A stretch of DNA of 9,049 bases from Gammaproteobacteria bacterium (lineage in GTDB: Bacteria > Pseudomonadota > Gammaproteobacteria > Francisellales > CACEW01), in the NCBI GenBank assembly GCA_028282045.1, contig JANQIS010000111.1, positions 1 to 9,049 of the forward strand, written 5' to 3'. This document shows positions 1 through 6,505 of the stretch, in pieces (position 1 is the first letter of the stretch; every line of letters begins with the position of its first letter). The notes beneath the pieces are model-generated. The model was given only the letters and a program-made list of their open reading frames with translations, did no database searches and was not told the origin of the DNA. The position numbers were made by a program, and so were the translations under genes.

Positions 1-30
1 GCGTGAAAATCTCGTATTATAGGCTGATGC

Positions 31-190
31 TTGAAAAAGTATGCATTGATTGAGTGCAATTTGAAAGGGAATAACCCTTTTCGGATAGCCTCTTAATACA
101 CTTGATGATTATGACGATGCGCTTGAGGATTCTGCTTATGCTTTTATCAGCGACACAGACGATACCTGCCAGGTCACCGAAAAGTTAGAT
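31..190 (+). pseudogene. N-terminal remnant of the uncharacterised gene that follows (frameshifted)
   Basis: The open frame that contains the ATG at 191 continues upstream without a stop to position 89, just after a TAG at 86-88. The added residues look like protein (Leu-Asp-Asp-Tyr-Asp-Asp-Ala-Leu-Glu-Asp and onward) but contain no start codon. One frame over, 31-93 reads from a TTG as Leu-Lys-Lys-Tyr-Ala-Leu-Ile-Glu-Cys and on to Asn-Asn-Pro-Phe-Arg-Ile-Ala-Ser. It would join smoothly to the downstream frame if a single base near 89-94 were removed. Inference: this is the true N-terminal part of the gene, separated by a frameshift. A start at ATG 191 with a non-coding upstream stretch is the alternative. 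I see no convincing ribosome site before either start. Confidence 0.4.
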
Positions 191-742
191 ATGTTTGCCC
201 TGGCGTCTATGTTTATTAATTTACTCAAAAGGGTTGAACCACACGACGAAACAGTCTCGCCTTTAACAACGCTATTAACCGAATTCTTTATAACAGTTTG
301 TCGCAAAAACCACCCTATGCCACGTCATTACCTGACAACATTACTACAGGGTTTGCAGAACATCATTCCGGTTGGTGCATCAGAAACTATTATCCCTAAA
401 AAAGAAATCATTGGCTGGTTGGTGTTGCTAAAGCAAGCCAGTCACCTTATGTGGCAACTTCATCGTGTGTCATTTTCATCTGAGAAAAGTGCGCCTGTAA
501 TCAAAGCCTGCCTGGCAGCAGCGCAAGCACTTTATGAGCCAGATAAGCCTTATAGCATAACAATACCCAAATCTTGTGGTGCCACGTTAACAACGCTATT
601 GATTCAGACAACTACAGTACATGAGCAAATGCGCGCAGTACTTGGTAGCAGTAGTGCTGATACCACTACTCAAGCCAGTTCCGACGCAGTGGCGCAAGTG
701 GCGCGGCTAGCAGTGCAGCCGCCACTAGCACGGCTACTGTGA
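191..742 (+). CDS. Uncharacterised protein, probably the central part of a frameshifted gene
   Basis: This 183-codon open frame encodes a product I do not recognise. The body (residues about 1-155) is mixed and fairly hydrophobic, with helix-like stretches such as MFALASMFINLLKRV and KEIIGWLVLLKQASHLMWQL. There is no clear signal peptide and no catalytic motif. From about residue 155 it becomes rich in Ser, Thr and Ala (GSSSADTTTQASSDA) and then changes abruptly to VARLAVQPPLARLL before a stop. That last piece is poor protein, while the neighbouring frame continues the Ser/Ala/Thr-rich composition, so the frame is probably shifted near 688. Coding-like sequence also continues upstream of the ATG. 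It is therefore likely a pseudogene fragment, although an assembly error could look the same. No function is assigned. Confidence 0.5.
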   Translation: MFALASMFINLLKRVEPHDETVSPLTTLLTEFFITVCRKNHPMPRHYLTTLLQGLQNIIPVGASETIIPKKEIIGWLVLLKQASHLMWQLHRVSFSSEKSAPVIKACLAAAQALYEPDKPYSITIPKSCGATLTTLLIQTTTVHEQMRAVLGSSSADTTTQASSDAVAQVARLAVQPPLARLL

Positions 743-849
743 TGGCACCAGAATCAATGAGTGCAACCAGTGACAATAATAGCTCAAGCAGCCATACAAC
801 AACTGATACCAGGACTAAGGCTGGAGAAACCAGCCCCGTCGCAGCATAG
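661..849 (+). pseudogene. Ser/Thr/Ala-rich C-terminal remnant of the preceding gene, in another frame
   Basis: Relative to the 191-742 frame, the frame starting one base earlier is open from 661 to a TAG at 847-849. From 688 it reads SGASGAASSAAATSTATVM and continues with clusters of Ser, Thr, Asn and Asp to a C-terminal Ser-Pro-Val-Ala-Ala. This continues the low-complexity composition that begins at about residue 155 of the upstream frame. A single-base loss close to position 688 would explain the break. The tail has no start codon with a ribosome site and is unlikely to be made alone. It resembles a flexible linker or disordered tail, and no function can be read from it. Programmed frameshifting is possible, but I see no slippery heptamer at the junction. 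Confidence 0.5.
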
Positions 850-958
850 ACAAGACGATTCCTAAGGTCGAGATTTGCCGTTAATGGTCGTTATGCAGTG
901 GTCTTTTCATCATAGATTAGGCTATGCTTAAGACCTTGCCGACCCAGCACACTCCCGC

Positions 959-2128
959 ATGAAAGTCCTGACTTACACGCCTCATGGTGATATTCCCAAC
1001 CTACGCGGTTTTGCACCCGCCTTAGCGGCACAATATTTAGCACAGCATCTGCCCTGTGAGCATTTACATGTGTGTCTTAACGAAAGCCATCTGGCCCCAC
1101 GCCAACATCACGCCACGTGGGGTGATATCGAGCGTATTACCGTAAGCAAGGCTTATAAACGTGTAATGCAGAAGATTATTGGCTGGGATTGCTATCCGAT
1201 GCATCGACGTTTGCTTAAAGCTGCCAAAGCCTTTGAGCCTGATATTGTACATGCCCATCAACTTGAATTCCCTGTCAAGGATTTCAAACAACACTACGGC
1301 AAGCCCTGCAAAGTGGTGGTGCATGCCCATGCCATCCGCCGTTTTAAGCCTGAGCTGGGTAGGGCAGATTTATATATTGCTGTGGCTGATTACACTCGTG
1401 AACAATTGATTGCTCACGGTTATCCGCCAGAGCGTATTGCAGTCATTCATAATGGCGCTGATACAAGTTTATTTGAACCAGTTGATCGAATAACGCAGCT
1501 TGCAACTTTACGCCACGAGCTCCTTGGTGAGCGCCACTTTCAGTATGTGTTAGGCTATATCGGTCGCAAGCAAATCCCCAAAGGTTATGGCACCTTTATC
1601 CAAACGCTTGAGGCGCTGTGCGCCCAGCGCGATGATATCATCGGTTTGAGTGTCGGTCCGACACCGGCTGATGCCTGGGTTTGTAAAGAATACCCTGATA
1701 TCGTCAAACGCTCTGAAGCCTTACAGACACAAGGCAAACTCGTTGAAATGCCGGCAGTTACCCACGATGTGCTACGCCGCTGCTATCAAGCCATTGATGT
1801 CTTATTGTTTCCAACCACCACCAGCGGTGAGCAACATCCATTAGTGTTGATCGAGTCATTAGCCTGTGCCAATGCCATCATTACCAGCAATATTGCCGGC
1901 ATCAGTGAGACCATTACCCATCAACAAGAAGCAATTTTGCTCAAAGAGCCTACTGACGTCAGTGAAATCAGCCAATGGGTAGAGCTGATTATTGCCAACC
2001 CCAAAATGTATGACCCGATGCGCCAGGCAGCACGAAAGTTAGCCCAGCAACACTACGACTGGCAAGCCTTGAGTAAAAAACTAATGGCGCTCTATACCAG
2101 TTGCCTGCAACCCCCCTATACCCCTTGA
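959..2128 (+). CDS. GT4-type glycosyltransferase (GT-B fold)
   Basis: This is a 389-residue retaining glycosyltransferase of the GT4 group, which typically transfers a sugar from a nucleotide-sugar donor to a cell-envelope glycan or lipid at the cytoplasmic face of the inner membrane. The N-terminal acceptor domain covers about residues 1-185, with a DIVHAH motif at 95-100. The C-terminal donor domain covers about 195-365. It carries IHNGAD (163-168) at the interdomain boundary, the phosphate-contacting Arg203 and Lys208 in GRKQIPKG, and the Glu-x7-Glu signature (Glu291 and Glu299 in EQHPLVLIE). The usual N-terminal Gly-Gly loop is replaced by GDIPNLRG. The length is normal for the family. 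No Shine-Dalgarno sequence precedes ATG 959, but there is no alternative start. It converges on tmk and no sugar-biosynthesis partners are visible, so donor and acceptor cannot be predicted. The LPS or capsule assignment is inference. Confidence 0.87.
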   Translation: MKVLTYTPHGDIPNLRGFAPALAAQYLAQHLPCEHLHVCLNESHLAPRQHHATWGDIERITVSKAYKRVMQKIIGWDCYPMHRRLLKAAKAFEPDIVHAHQLEFPVKDFKQHYGKPCKVVVHAHAIRRFKPELGRADLYIAVADYTREQLIAHGYPPERIAVIHNGADTSLFEPVDRITQLATLRHELLGERHFQYVLGYIGRKQIPKGYGTFIQTLEALCAQRDDIIGLSVGPTPADAWVCKEYPDIVKRSEALQTQGKLVEMPAVTHDVLRRCYQAIDVLLFPTTTSGEQHPLVLIESLACANAIITSNIAGISETITHQQEAILLKEPTDVSEISQWVELIIANPKMYDPMRQAARKLAQQHYDWQALSKKLMALYTSCLQPPYTP

Positions 2129-2192
2129 ATTTTATGGGCTTTATGCAAGAAATGGCACTTTGGAATGCGCAAAGTTACAGGCAACTCAGTGT

Positions 2193-2212
2193 CAAACATT
2201 GCAAAATGTTTG
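2193..2212. repeat. Perfect 8-bp inverted repeat with 4-base loop
   Basis: CAAACATT, GCAA and AATGTTTG form a perfect hairpin of 8 bp with a 4-base loop, between the convergent glycosyltransferase and tmk genes. The stem is AT-rich, and no run of T follows it on either strand, so it is not a textbook intrinsic terminator. It may still stall or protect both converging transcripts, or belong to a mobile or dispersed intergenic element. The pairing is directly visible. The function is unknown. Confidence 0.5.
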
Positions 2213-2250
2213 GCAAGGGGGGTGTGAATGATGGCAGTTTTGAGGTGATA

Positions 2251-2336
2251 GCAAGGCGGACCAAACAAGCTGGAGCGGAGTTTACACGCGCTAAATGAGC
2301 ACCAGGAGTGTTTGGCCAACACAGCTAGCACTCAAA
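2251..2336. repeat. Candidate structured intergenic element between convergent genes
   Basis: This non-coding stretch follows the hairpin at 2193-2212 and ends just before the tmk stop codon. It holds several short self-complementary parts. TTTA (2281-2284) faces TAAA (2292-2295) across seven bases. GTGTT (2308-2312) faces AACAC (2318-2322) across five bases. GAGTG (2306-2310) can instead pair with CACTC (2329-2333). The density of small pairings suggests a folded or repeated intergenic element. From memory, the pattern GGAGCGGAGTTTA-loop-TAAATGAGC resembles short intergenic repeats in other gammaproteobacterial genomes, but I could not check this. No second copy is present in the window. Confidence 0.35.
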
Positions 2337-2343
2337 AATGGGG

Positions 2344-2979
2344 TTATTTACAGTCGACTATACCAAGCTGCTGAGATAACGCACCAACCAACTGTTGCTG
2401 CACCTGCTCCAGCGACCGTGAAGCATCAATAATGGCAGTAACCGGACTGGCTTTAGCACGCTGCAGATAAACTTGTCTGACGCGCTCAAAAAAATCCACT
2501 TCCTCTTGTTCGATACGATCGAGCTCATCACGTGCTCTGGCACGCGCCAACCCTTGCGCTGCCGGCAAATCCAGCAATAATGTGGCATCCGGTTGGCAAT
2601 CAGCGTGCAGCCAGTCTGCCAACACATCAATACGACCGGCGTCAATACCACGCCCACCACCTTGGTAGGCATAAGTAGAATCAGTAAAACGCGAGCACAG
2701 TATCCAATCACCACGCAACAGTGCCGGACGAATCACTTCTGCTAAATGCTGGGCACGTGAAGCAAACATCAACAATAGCTCGGTTTCTGTTGCCACTTGT
2801 TCTTGGGGATCGAGTAATAATTTGCGTATGCGCTCAGCCAATGGCGTCCCGCCGGGTTCACGCGTTACAATAACTTTCTTACCTTCAGCCTCAAGCCAAT
2901 GTTTGATAAAAATCAAGTTGGTGGTTTTGCCGACGCCCTCTCCCCCTTCCAGTGTAATAAAACGCCCGCGCTCAGCCAT
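2344..2979 (-). CDS. tmk: Thymidylate kinase (dTMP kinase)
   Basis: This cytosolic enzyme phosphorylates dTMP to dTDP using ATP, an essential step in dTTP supply. The 211 residues match the family length (E. coli about 213). The P-loop is GGEGVGKT (12-19) and is followed by the REPGG motif (40-44), the substrate-binding SRFTDSTYAYQGGGR region (96-110) and the LID segment RARARDELDRIEQE (about 146-159). The uncharged P-loop paired with an Arg-rich LID is the bacterial type II arrangement. One oddity is that the usual Asp of the DR motif is Ser here (Ser96-Arg97). The ATG lies three bases after the fabF stop, and AAGAAGG inside the fabF 3' end (2987-2993) supplies the ribosome site, so translation is probably coupled. 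The usual downstream holB does not follow. Confidence 0.96.
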   Translation of the reverse strand: MAERGRFITLEGGEGVGKTTNLIFIKHWLEAEGKKVIVTREPGGTPLAERIRKLLLDPQEQVATETELLLMFASRAQHLAEVIRPALLRGDWILCSRFTDSTYAYQGGGRGIDAGRIDVLADWLHADCQPDATLLLDLPAAQGLARARARDELDRIEQEEVDFFERVRQVYLQRAKASPVTAIIDASRSLEQVQQQLVGALSQQLGIVDCK

Positions 2980-2982
2980 CGA

Positions 2983-4215
2983 TTAAGCCTTCTTAAACAA
3001 CAATGTCCCATTCGTACCACCAAATCCAAACGAGTTGGACATGGCGACATTAATCTCACGTGCCTTAGCCTGATTCGGCACGTAATCCAAATGACAACCT
3101 TCATCAATATTCTCTAAATTGATAGTTGGCGGCGCCACTTGGTCACGAATCGCCAGAACAGTATAAATGGCTTCCAGTGCACCTGCAGCGCCTAAGGCAT
3201 GGCCTACCATTGATTTAGTTGAGCTCACTGAGACTGTTTGGGCAGCGTCGCCCAGAGCGCGCTCAATGGCTTGGCTCTCCACCGCATCACCGGCCGGTGT
3301 TGAGGTGCCATGGGCATTAACATAGTCCACCAAATCAGCATTGACATGTGCATCTGTCATAGCATGGCGCATGGCATGTTCAGCACCCACACCATCAGGC
3401 AAGGTGATATGGTAAGCATCAGCGCTCATACCAAAGCCGGCCAGCTCGGCATAAATTGTCGCGCCACGGGCTTTAGCGTGCTCATATTCTTCCAGCACTA
3501 CAACTCCTGCACCGTCACCAAGCACAAAGCCGTCACGATCTTTATCCCACGGGCGGGACGCCGCTTGCGGGTTATCATTGCGCTTGGAAAGCGCCCGTGC
3601 AGCGGCAAAGCCACCGACACCCAGTTCACAACTGGCTTTTTCCGCCCCACCGGCAATCATCACATCAGCATCGCCATATTGAATGGTACGGGCGGCATAG
3701 CCAATATTGTGAGTACCGGTAGTACAAGCCGTGACAATGGCAATGTTCGGACCCTTAGCGCCATACATAATCGCCACATGTCCGGAGATCATGTTAATGA
3801 TGGCTGAGGGAATAAAGAAAGGCGAGATCTTACGCGGCCCGGCTTCCAGATAGCTGGCCGTGGTCTCTTGAATTGTTGTTAAGCCTCCAATACCTGAGCC
3901 AATGGCCACCCCCACGCGTGCTGCGTTATTATCATTAATCTCCAGGCCACTATCTTGCATGGCTTCGATTGCTGCAGCGACACCATACTGAATGCTAATA
4001 TCCATTTTTTTAATGTCTTTAGCAGAGAAAAAGGCCAGTGGATCATAGTCCGGCACCGTACCGGCAAATTGCACCGCAAAAGCACTGGCATCAAATTCGG
4101 TAATTGGCCGAATACCGCTTTTACCGGCTAAAATATTGTCCCAGCTCCGCTCAACACCCACACCAAGCGGTGAGAGCATACCCAATCCGGTAACAACCAC
4201 GCGACGTTTTGTCAT
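2983..4215 (-). CDS. fabF: 3-oxoacyl-ACP synthase II (beta-ketoacyl-ACP synthase, KAS II)
   Basis: This enzyme condenses malonyl-ACP with acyl-ACP during fatty-acid elongation in the cytosol. In many bacteria it is also needed for temperature control of unsaturated chain length. It has 410 residues, a normal length. The thiolase-fold Cys-His-His triad is visible as Cys164 in TACTTG, His302 in NAHGTSTPAGD and His339 in KSMVGHALGAAG, with Lys334 in the same motif. The C-terminal SNSFGFGGTN loop is present, as is RPWDKDRDGFVLGDGAG (221-237). MTKRRVVVTG is the expected N-terminus, and AGGAGGT lies five bases upstream of the ATG. It is separated from acpP by 79 bases that include an intrinsic terminator, so its transcription probably depends on read-through. 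It is followed directly by tmk, with neither pabC nor mltG in between. Confidence 0.98.
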   Translation of the reverse strand: MTKRRVVVTGLGMLSPLGVGVERSWDNILAGKSGIRPITEFDASAFAVQFAGTVPDYDPLAFFSAKDIKKMDISIQYGVAAAIEAMQDSGLEINDNNAARVGVAIGSGIGGLTTIQETTASYLEAGPRKISPFFIPSAIINMISGHVAIMYGAKGPNIAIVTACTTGTHNIGYAARTIQYGDADVMIAGGAEKASCELGVGGFAAARALSKRNDNPQAASRPWDKDRDGFVLGDGAGVVVLEEYEHAKARGATIYAELAGFGMSADAYHITLPDGVGAEHAMRHAMTDAHVNADLVDYVNAHGTSTPAGDAVESQAIERALGDAAQTVSVSSTKSMVGHALGAAGALEAIYTVLAIRDQVAPPTINLENIDEGCHLDYVPNQAKAREINVAMSNSFGFGGTNGTLLFKKA

Positions 4216-4220
4216 AAGAG

Positions 4221-4227
4221 ACCTCCT
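4221..4227 (-). promoter_or_regulatory. Near-perfect ribosome binding site of fabF
   Basis: On the minus strand AGGAGGT lies five bases before the fabF ATG. It is the strongest Shine-Dalgarno sequence in the cluster and sits only nine bases downstream of the terminator T-run. A strong ribosome site may compensate for reduced fabF message. Confidence 0.85.
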
Positions 4228-4235
4228 AGCGTACT

Positions 4236-4260
4236 AAAAAAGGCCAGTAAAACTGACCTT
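4236..4260 (-). terminator. Intrinsic terminator between acpP and fabF
   Basis: Reading the minus strand, AAGGTCAGT, TTT and ACTGGCCTT form a 9-bp stem (one T-G wobble) with a 3-base loop. Four further T residues follow, giving six T in a row counting the stem end. The structure begins 34 bases after the acpP stop and ends about 20 bases before the fabF ATG. This is a typical Rho-independent terminator. Because fabF and tmk have no obvious promoter of their own downstream of it, partial read-through is the likely design, giving more acpP than fabF transcript. Confidence 0.82.
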
Positions 4261-4294
4261 CCTCACCAAAATAACCAATGAATAGCCTCAGCAA

Positions 4295-4534
4295 TCAGGC
4301 TTTTGAACGCTCATTGATGTAATCGATCACCTGCTGAACGGTGGTGATTCTCTCAGCATCTTCATCAGGGATTTCGGTTTCAAATTCTTCTTCTAATGCC
4401 ATAACCAGCTCGACGGTATCCAGTGAGTCTGCACCCAAATCATCAACAAATGAAGCATTAGGTGTGACGTCTTCTTCTTTGACACCTAATTGTTCAACGA
4501 TGATTTTTTTAACGCGTTCTTGGATGTTGCTCAT
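4295..4534 (-). CDS. acpP: Acyl carrier protein
   Basis: This small acidic carrier holds growing fatty-acyl chains as thioesters on 4'-phosphopantetheine and shuttles them among the Fab enzymes and acyltransferases such as PlsX. The 79 residues are a standard length. The attachment site is Ser37 in the invariant GADSLDTVE motif, at the start of helix II. The N-terminus MSNIQERVKKIIVEQL and the acidic EEEFETEIPDEDAE segment are characteristic. AAGGGG (4543-4548) is a good ribosome site eight bases before the ATG. A TATAAT box about 75 bases upstream suggests a private promoter, and an intrinsic terminator follows. This fits the need for ACP to be one of the most abundant proteins. Confidence 0.99.
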   Translation of the reverse strand: MSNIQERVKKIIVEQLGVKEEDVTPNASFVDDLGADSLDTVELVMALEEEFETEIPDEDAERITTVQQVIDYINERSKA

Positions 4535-4542
4535 GGCTTATA

Positions 4543-4548
4543 CCCCTT
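4543..4548 (-). promoter_or_regulatory. Ribosome binding site of acpP
   Basis: AAGGGG on the minus strand, eight bases before the acpP ATG, fixes the start of this short gene and agrees with the family N-terminus. Confidence 0.7.
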
Positions 4549-4607
4549 AATGTATTGAGTGAAAATTCAGTGTTTGTAGTGTATTCAATTTTTTCCTGGT
4601 TGCAAGC

Positions 4608-4613
4608 ATTATA
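4608..4613 (-). promoter_or_regulatory. Probable -10 box of an acpP promoter
   Basis: A perfect TATAAT lies on the minus strand in the 195-base gap between fabG and acpP. It would place the transcript start near 4601 and give an untranslated leader of about 67 bases. The region that would hold the -35 box (GAGCTA at 17-base spacing) is a poor match to TTGACA, so the promoter may need an activator, or its strength may come from the -10 alone. An A/T-rich stretch lies further upstream at about 4681-4700. The box is seen directly. Promoter activity is inferred from its place before a gene that needs high expression. Confidence 0.55.
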
Positions 4614-4729
4614 CAGTAATAGCGCAGGGTTAGCTCATTCAACACAAATTGAGGGTGACAGGTTAACTGCCTAATGCGTTGAATTTAAAAAATATTTTCA
4701 ATCAGATTGCATGAAGTAAGCCCATACTA

Positions 4730-5473
4730 CTATACCATTGACATCCCACCATTAACGTGAATCGTCTCGCCAGTCACATAGCCGGCACCTTCAGAAACCA
4801 GATATTCCACAGCATGAGCAATATCGTCAGGGCGCCCCATGCGTCCTAAGGGGATTGCGCCCAATAAGGTTGCTTTAAGCTCATCGTCCAGCGATTTGGT
4901 CATATCGGTATCGATAAAGCCCGATGCCACAACGTTTACCGTAATATTGCGCGAAGCCACTTCTTTGGCCAGTGCCTTAGTAAAACCAATCAAGCCTGCC
5001 TTAGCGGCACAATAATTTGCTTGTCCCGGATTCCCCGTGGTACCGACGACTGAGCCAATCGTAACAATACGCCCCCACCGAGCTTTCATCATGCCGCGCA
5101 AGACTGCCTTAGATAGGCGGAAGATGGCTTTCAAGTTAGTATCAATAACCTGATCCCATTCTTCGTCAGACATACGAATCAACAAATTATCACGAGTGAT
5201 TCCGGCATTATTAATCAATACTTGTACCACACCGTATTGCGCTTTAATCGCCTCCAGCACTTCAGCGATACTCTGTGGCGCCGTCACATCTAAGCGCATG
5301 CCGGCGCAATTACCATCAATGACCTTCAAATACTCATCAATCTTGGCAGCACCGTCATCACTGGTTGCTGTGCCCACTACATGATAGCCCTGGTGGGCTA
5401 ATAATTCTGCAATTGCACGACCAATGCCACGACTGGCACCGGTTACTAAGGCGATTTTTGCTGCATCTGTCAT
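4730..5473 (-). CDS. fabG: 3-oxoacyl-ACP reductase (NADPH-dependent, SDR family)
   Basis: This enzyme reduces 3-oxoacyl-ACP to (R)-3-hydroxyacyl-ACP with NADPH, the first reductive step of each elongation round, in the cytosol. The 247 residues form a classical short-chain dehydrogenase. The cofactor-binding TGASRGIG lies at 11-18 and NNAG at 88-91. The catalytic Ser141, Tyr154 and Lys158 appear in the S-x12-Y-x3-K arrangement, and the C-terminus VTGETIHVNGGMSMV is typical of FabG. Asn113 in the DTNLK segment completes the tetrad. AAGGG lies five bases before the ATG. It starts 38 bases after fabD in the same direction, so it is probably co-transcribed with it, and is followed by 195 non-coding bases before acpP. 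Confidence 0.98.
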   Translation of the reverse strand: MTDAAKIALVTGASRGIGRAIAELLAHQGYHVVGTATSDDGAAKIDEYLKVIDGNCAGMRLDVTAPQSIAEVLEAIKAQYGVVQVLINNAGITRDNLLIRMSDEEWDQVIDTNLKAIFRLSKAVLRGMMKARWGRIVTIGSVVGTTGNPGQANYCAAKAGLIGFTKALAKEVASRNITVNVVASGFIDTDMTKSLDDELKATLLGAIPLGRMGRPDDIAHAVEYLVSEGAGYVTGETIHVNGGMSMV

Positions 5474-5511
5474 GGTTACCCTTCTGTTTGAATAATTCGA
5501 CCAATCCTAAA

Positions 5512-6432
5512 TTAAGCCAGCAGCTCATGCAACGAAGCCATATCACTAAAGCCCAGGGCGGGATGATCTTTACTGATGCGTTTATTCAAGCCTGCTAATA
5601 CTTTGCCTGGGCCACACTCGATGTAACGCTCAATGCCACGGGAGACCATCAATTCAATCGTTTCAGTCCAACGTACCGGCATATAAAGTTGACGTACCAG
5701 TGCATCACGGATTGCATCCGCTGTTTTATGCTCGGCTACGTCAACGTTGCGCAGTATGGCAATATCCGGAGGATTAATGTTGATTTGTGCCAACGCCTGC
5801 GACAGTTTTTCAGCCGCCGGCCTCATCAGTTGGCAATGTGATGGCACACTTACCGGCAATGGCAAGGCACGCTTAGCGCCTTTTGCTTTAGCCAACTCTC
5901 CGGCCTGATGTACGGGACCTTTTTCTCCGGCAATCACCACCTGGCCTGGTGAATTGAAATTGACCGCTGCCACCACACCACTTTCAGCCGCCTCAGCACA
6001 CACGGCTGTGACCACATCATCGGCCAAACCGATAATCGCCATCATCGCGCCGACACCTTCCGGCACTGCCTGTTGCATAAATTGGCCGCGTAAATGTACC
6101 AATTTCACTGCATCAGCAAAGCCAATGGCTGATGCCGCAACTAAAGCCGAATATTCACCCAAACTATGGCCGGCCATCACATCAGGTACGGGCCCACCTT
6201 CATGCTGCCACACACGCAACAGTGCAATGGAAGCGGTTAAAATCGCCGGTTGTGTATAAGCGGTCTGATTCAGTTTATCAGCGTCTTGTTGGCTGATGCG
6301 CCACAAATCCTCACCCAAAGCCTCACTGGCTTCTGCAAAGGTTTGTTGCACCAATGGGGTTTCGGTGGCGAATCCGGCCAACATTCCCAATGATTGAGAA
6401 CCTTGACCAGGGAATAAGAATGTAAAACTCAT
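5512..6432 (-). CDS. fabD: Malonyl-CoA:ACP transacylase
   Basis: This enzyme transfers malonyl from CoA to the ACP phosphopantetheine, supplying the extender unit for FabH and FabF. With the start at MSFTFLFPGQGSQ the protein has 306 residues, close to the family norm. It shows the GQGSQ motif (9-13), the nucleophile Ser90 in GHSLGE, Arg115 in LRGQFMQ, and His199 in PVSVPSHCQLM. I chose ATG 6432 because it gives the conserved N-terminus. The adjacent ATG (6435) or TTG at 6447 would add only one or five residues. None of these has a clear Shine-Dalgarno sequence. It follows the unrecognised membrane-protein gene by 73 bases instead of following fabH directly, so it probably shares the transcript that begins before that gene. 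Confidence 0.97.
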   Translation of the reverse strand: MSFTFLFPGQGSQSLGMLAGFATETPLVQQTFAEASEALGEDLWRISQQDADKLNQTAYTQPAILTASIALLRVWQHEGGPVPDVMAGHSLGEYSALVAASAIGFADAVKLVHLRGQFMQQAVPEGVGAMMAIIGLADDVVTAVCAEAAESGVVAAVNFNSPGQVVIAGEKGPVHQAGELAKAKGAKRALPLPVSVPSHCQLMRPAAEKLSQALAQININPPDIAILRNVDVAEHKTADAIRDALVRQLYMPVRWTETIELMVSRGIERYIECGPGKVLAGLNKRISKDHPALGFSDMASLHELLA

Positions 6433-6505
6433 CATGGTTTTTATCAATTGGTAGAATTACAGAAGCTACCGAAACCAACAGCACTTGTCTAGCGCGCAAG
6501 GGTGG

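Noticed and set aside
105..188. Short plus-strand frame with a signal-peptide-like run (MRLRILLMLLSA)
   Set aside because: It stops after about 28 codons, and the same bases in the frame of the downstream gene give better protein that continues without a break. The hydrophobic run is probably a frame artefact.
923..928. TATGCT as a -10 box for the glycosyltransferase
   Set aside because: It matches only four of six positions, and the -35 position (GGTCTT) is poor, so no promoter is called.
2101..2298. 65-codon open frame on the plus strand overlapping the glycosyltransferase end
   Set aside because: It overlaps the real gene's 3' end and runs through the structured intergenic block. It has no ribosome site and no recognisable product, so I treat it as chance.
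2306..2333. GAGTG...CACTC and GTGTT...AACAC pairings as a bidirectional terminator
   Set aside because: On the minus strand the T-run precedes the stem instead of following it, and on the plus strand A residues follow. This does not fit an intrinsic terminator in either direction.
3310..3807. 165-codon plus-strand open frame antisense to fabF
   Set aside because: It lies entirely inside fabF, whose catalytic motifs are certain, and it reads as a shadow with no domain features or ribosome site.
4632..4651. Imperfect palindrome CTCAATTTGTGTTGAATGAG upstream of acpP as an operator
   Set aside because: Only about six of ten half-site positions match and it is unlike any fatty-acid regulator site I know, so I could not support an operator call.
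6448..6473. GGTAG...CTACC small inverted repeat before fabD as an operator or terminator
   Set aside because: It has only a 5-bp stem with an 11-base loop, no T-run and no match to a known operator.
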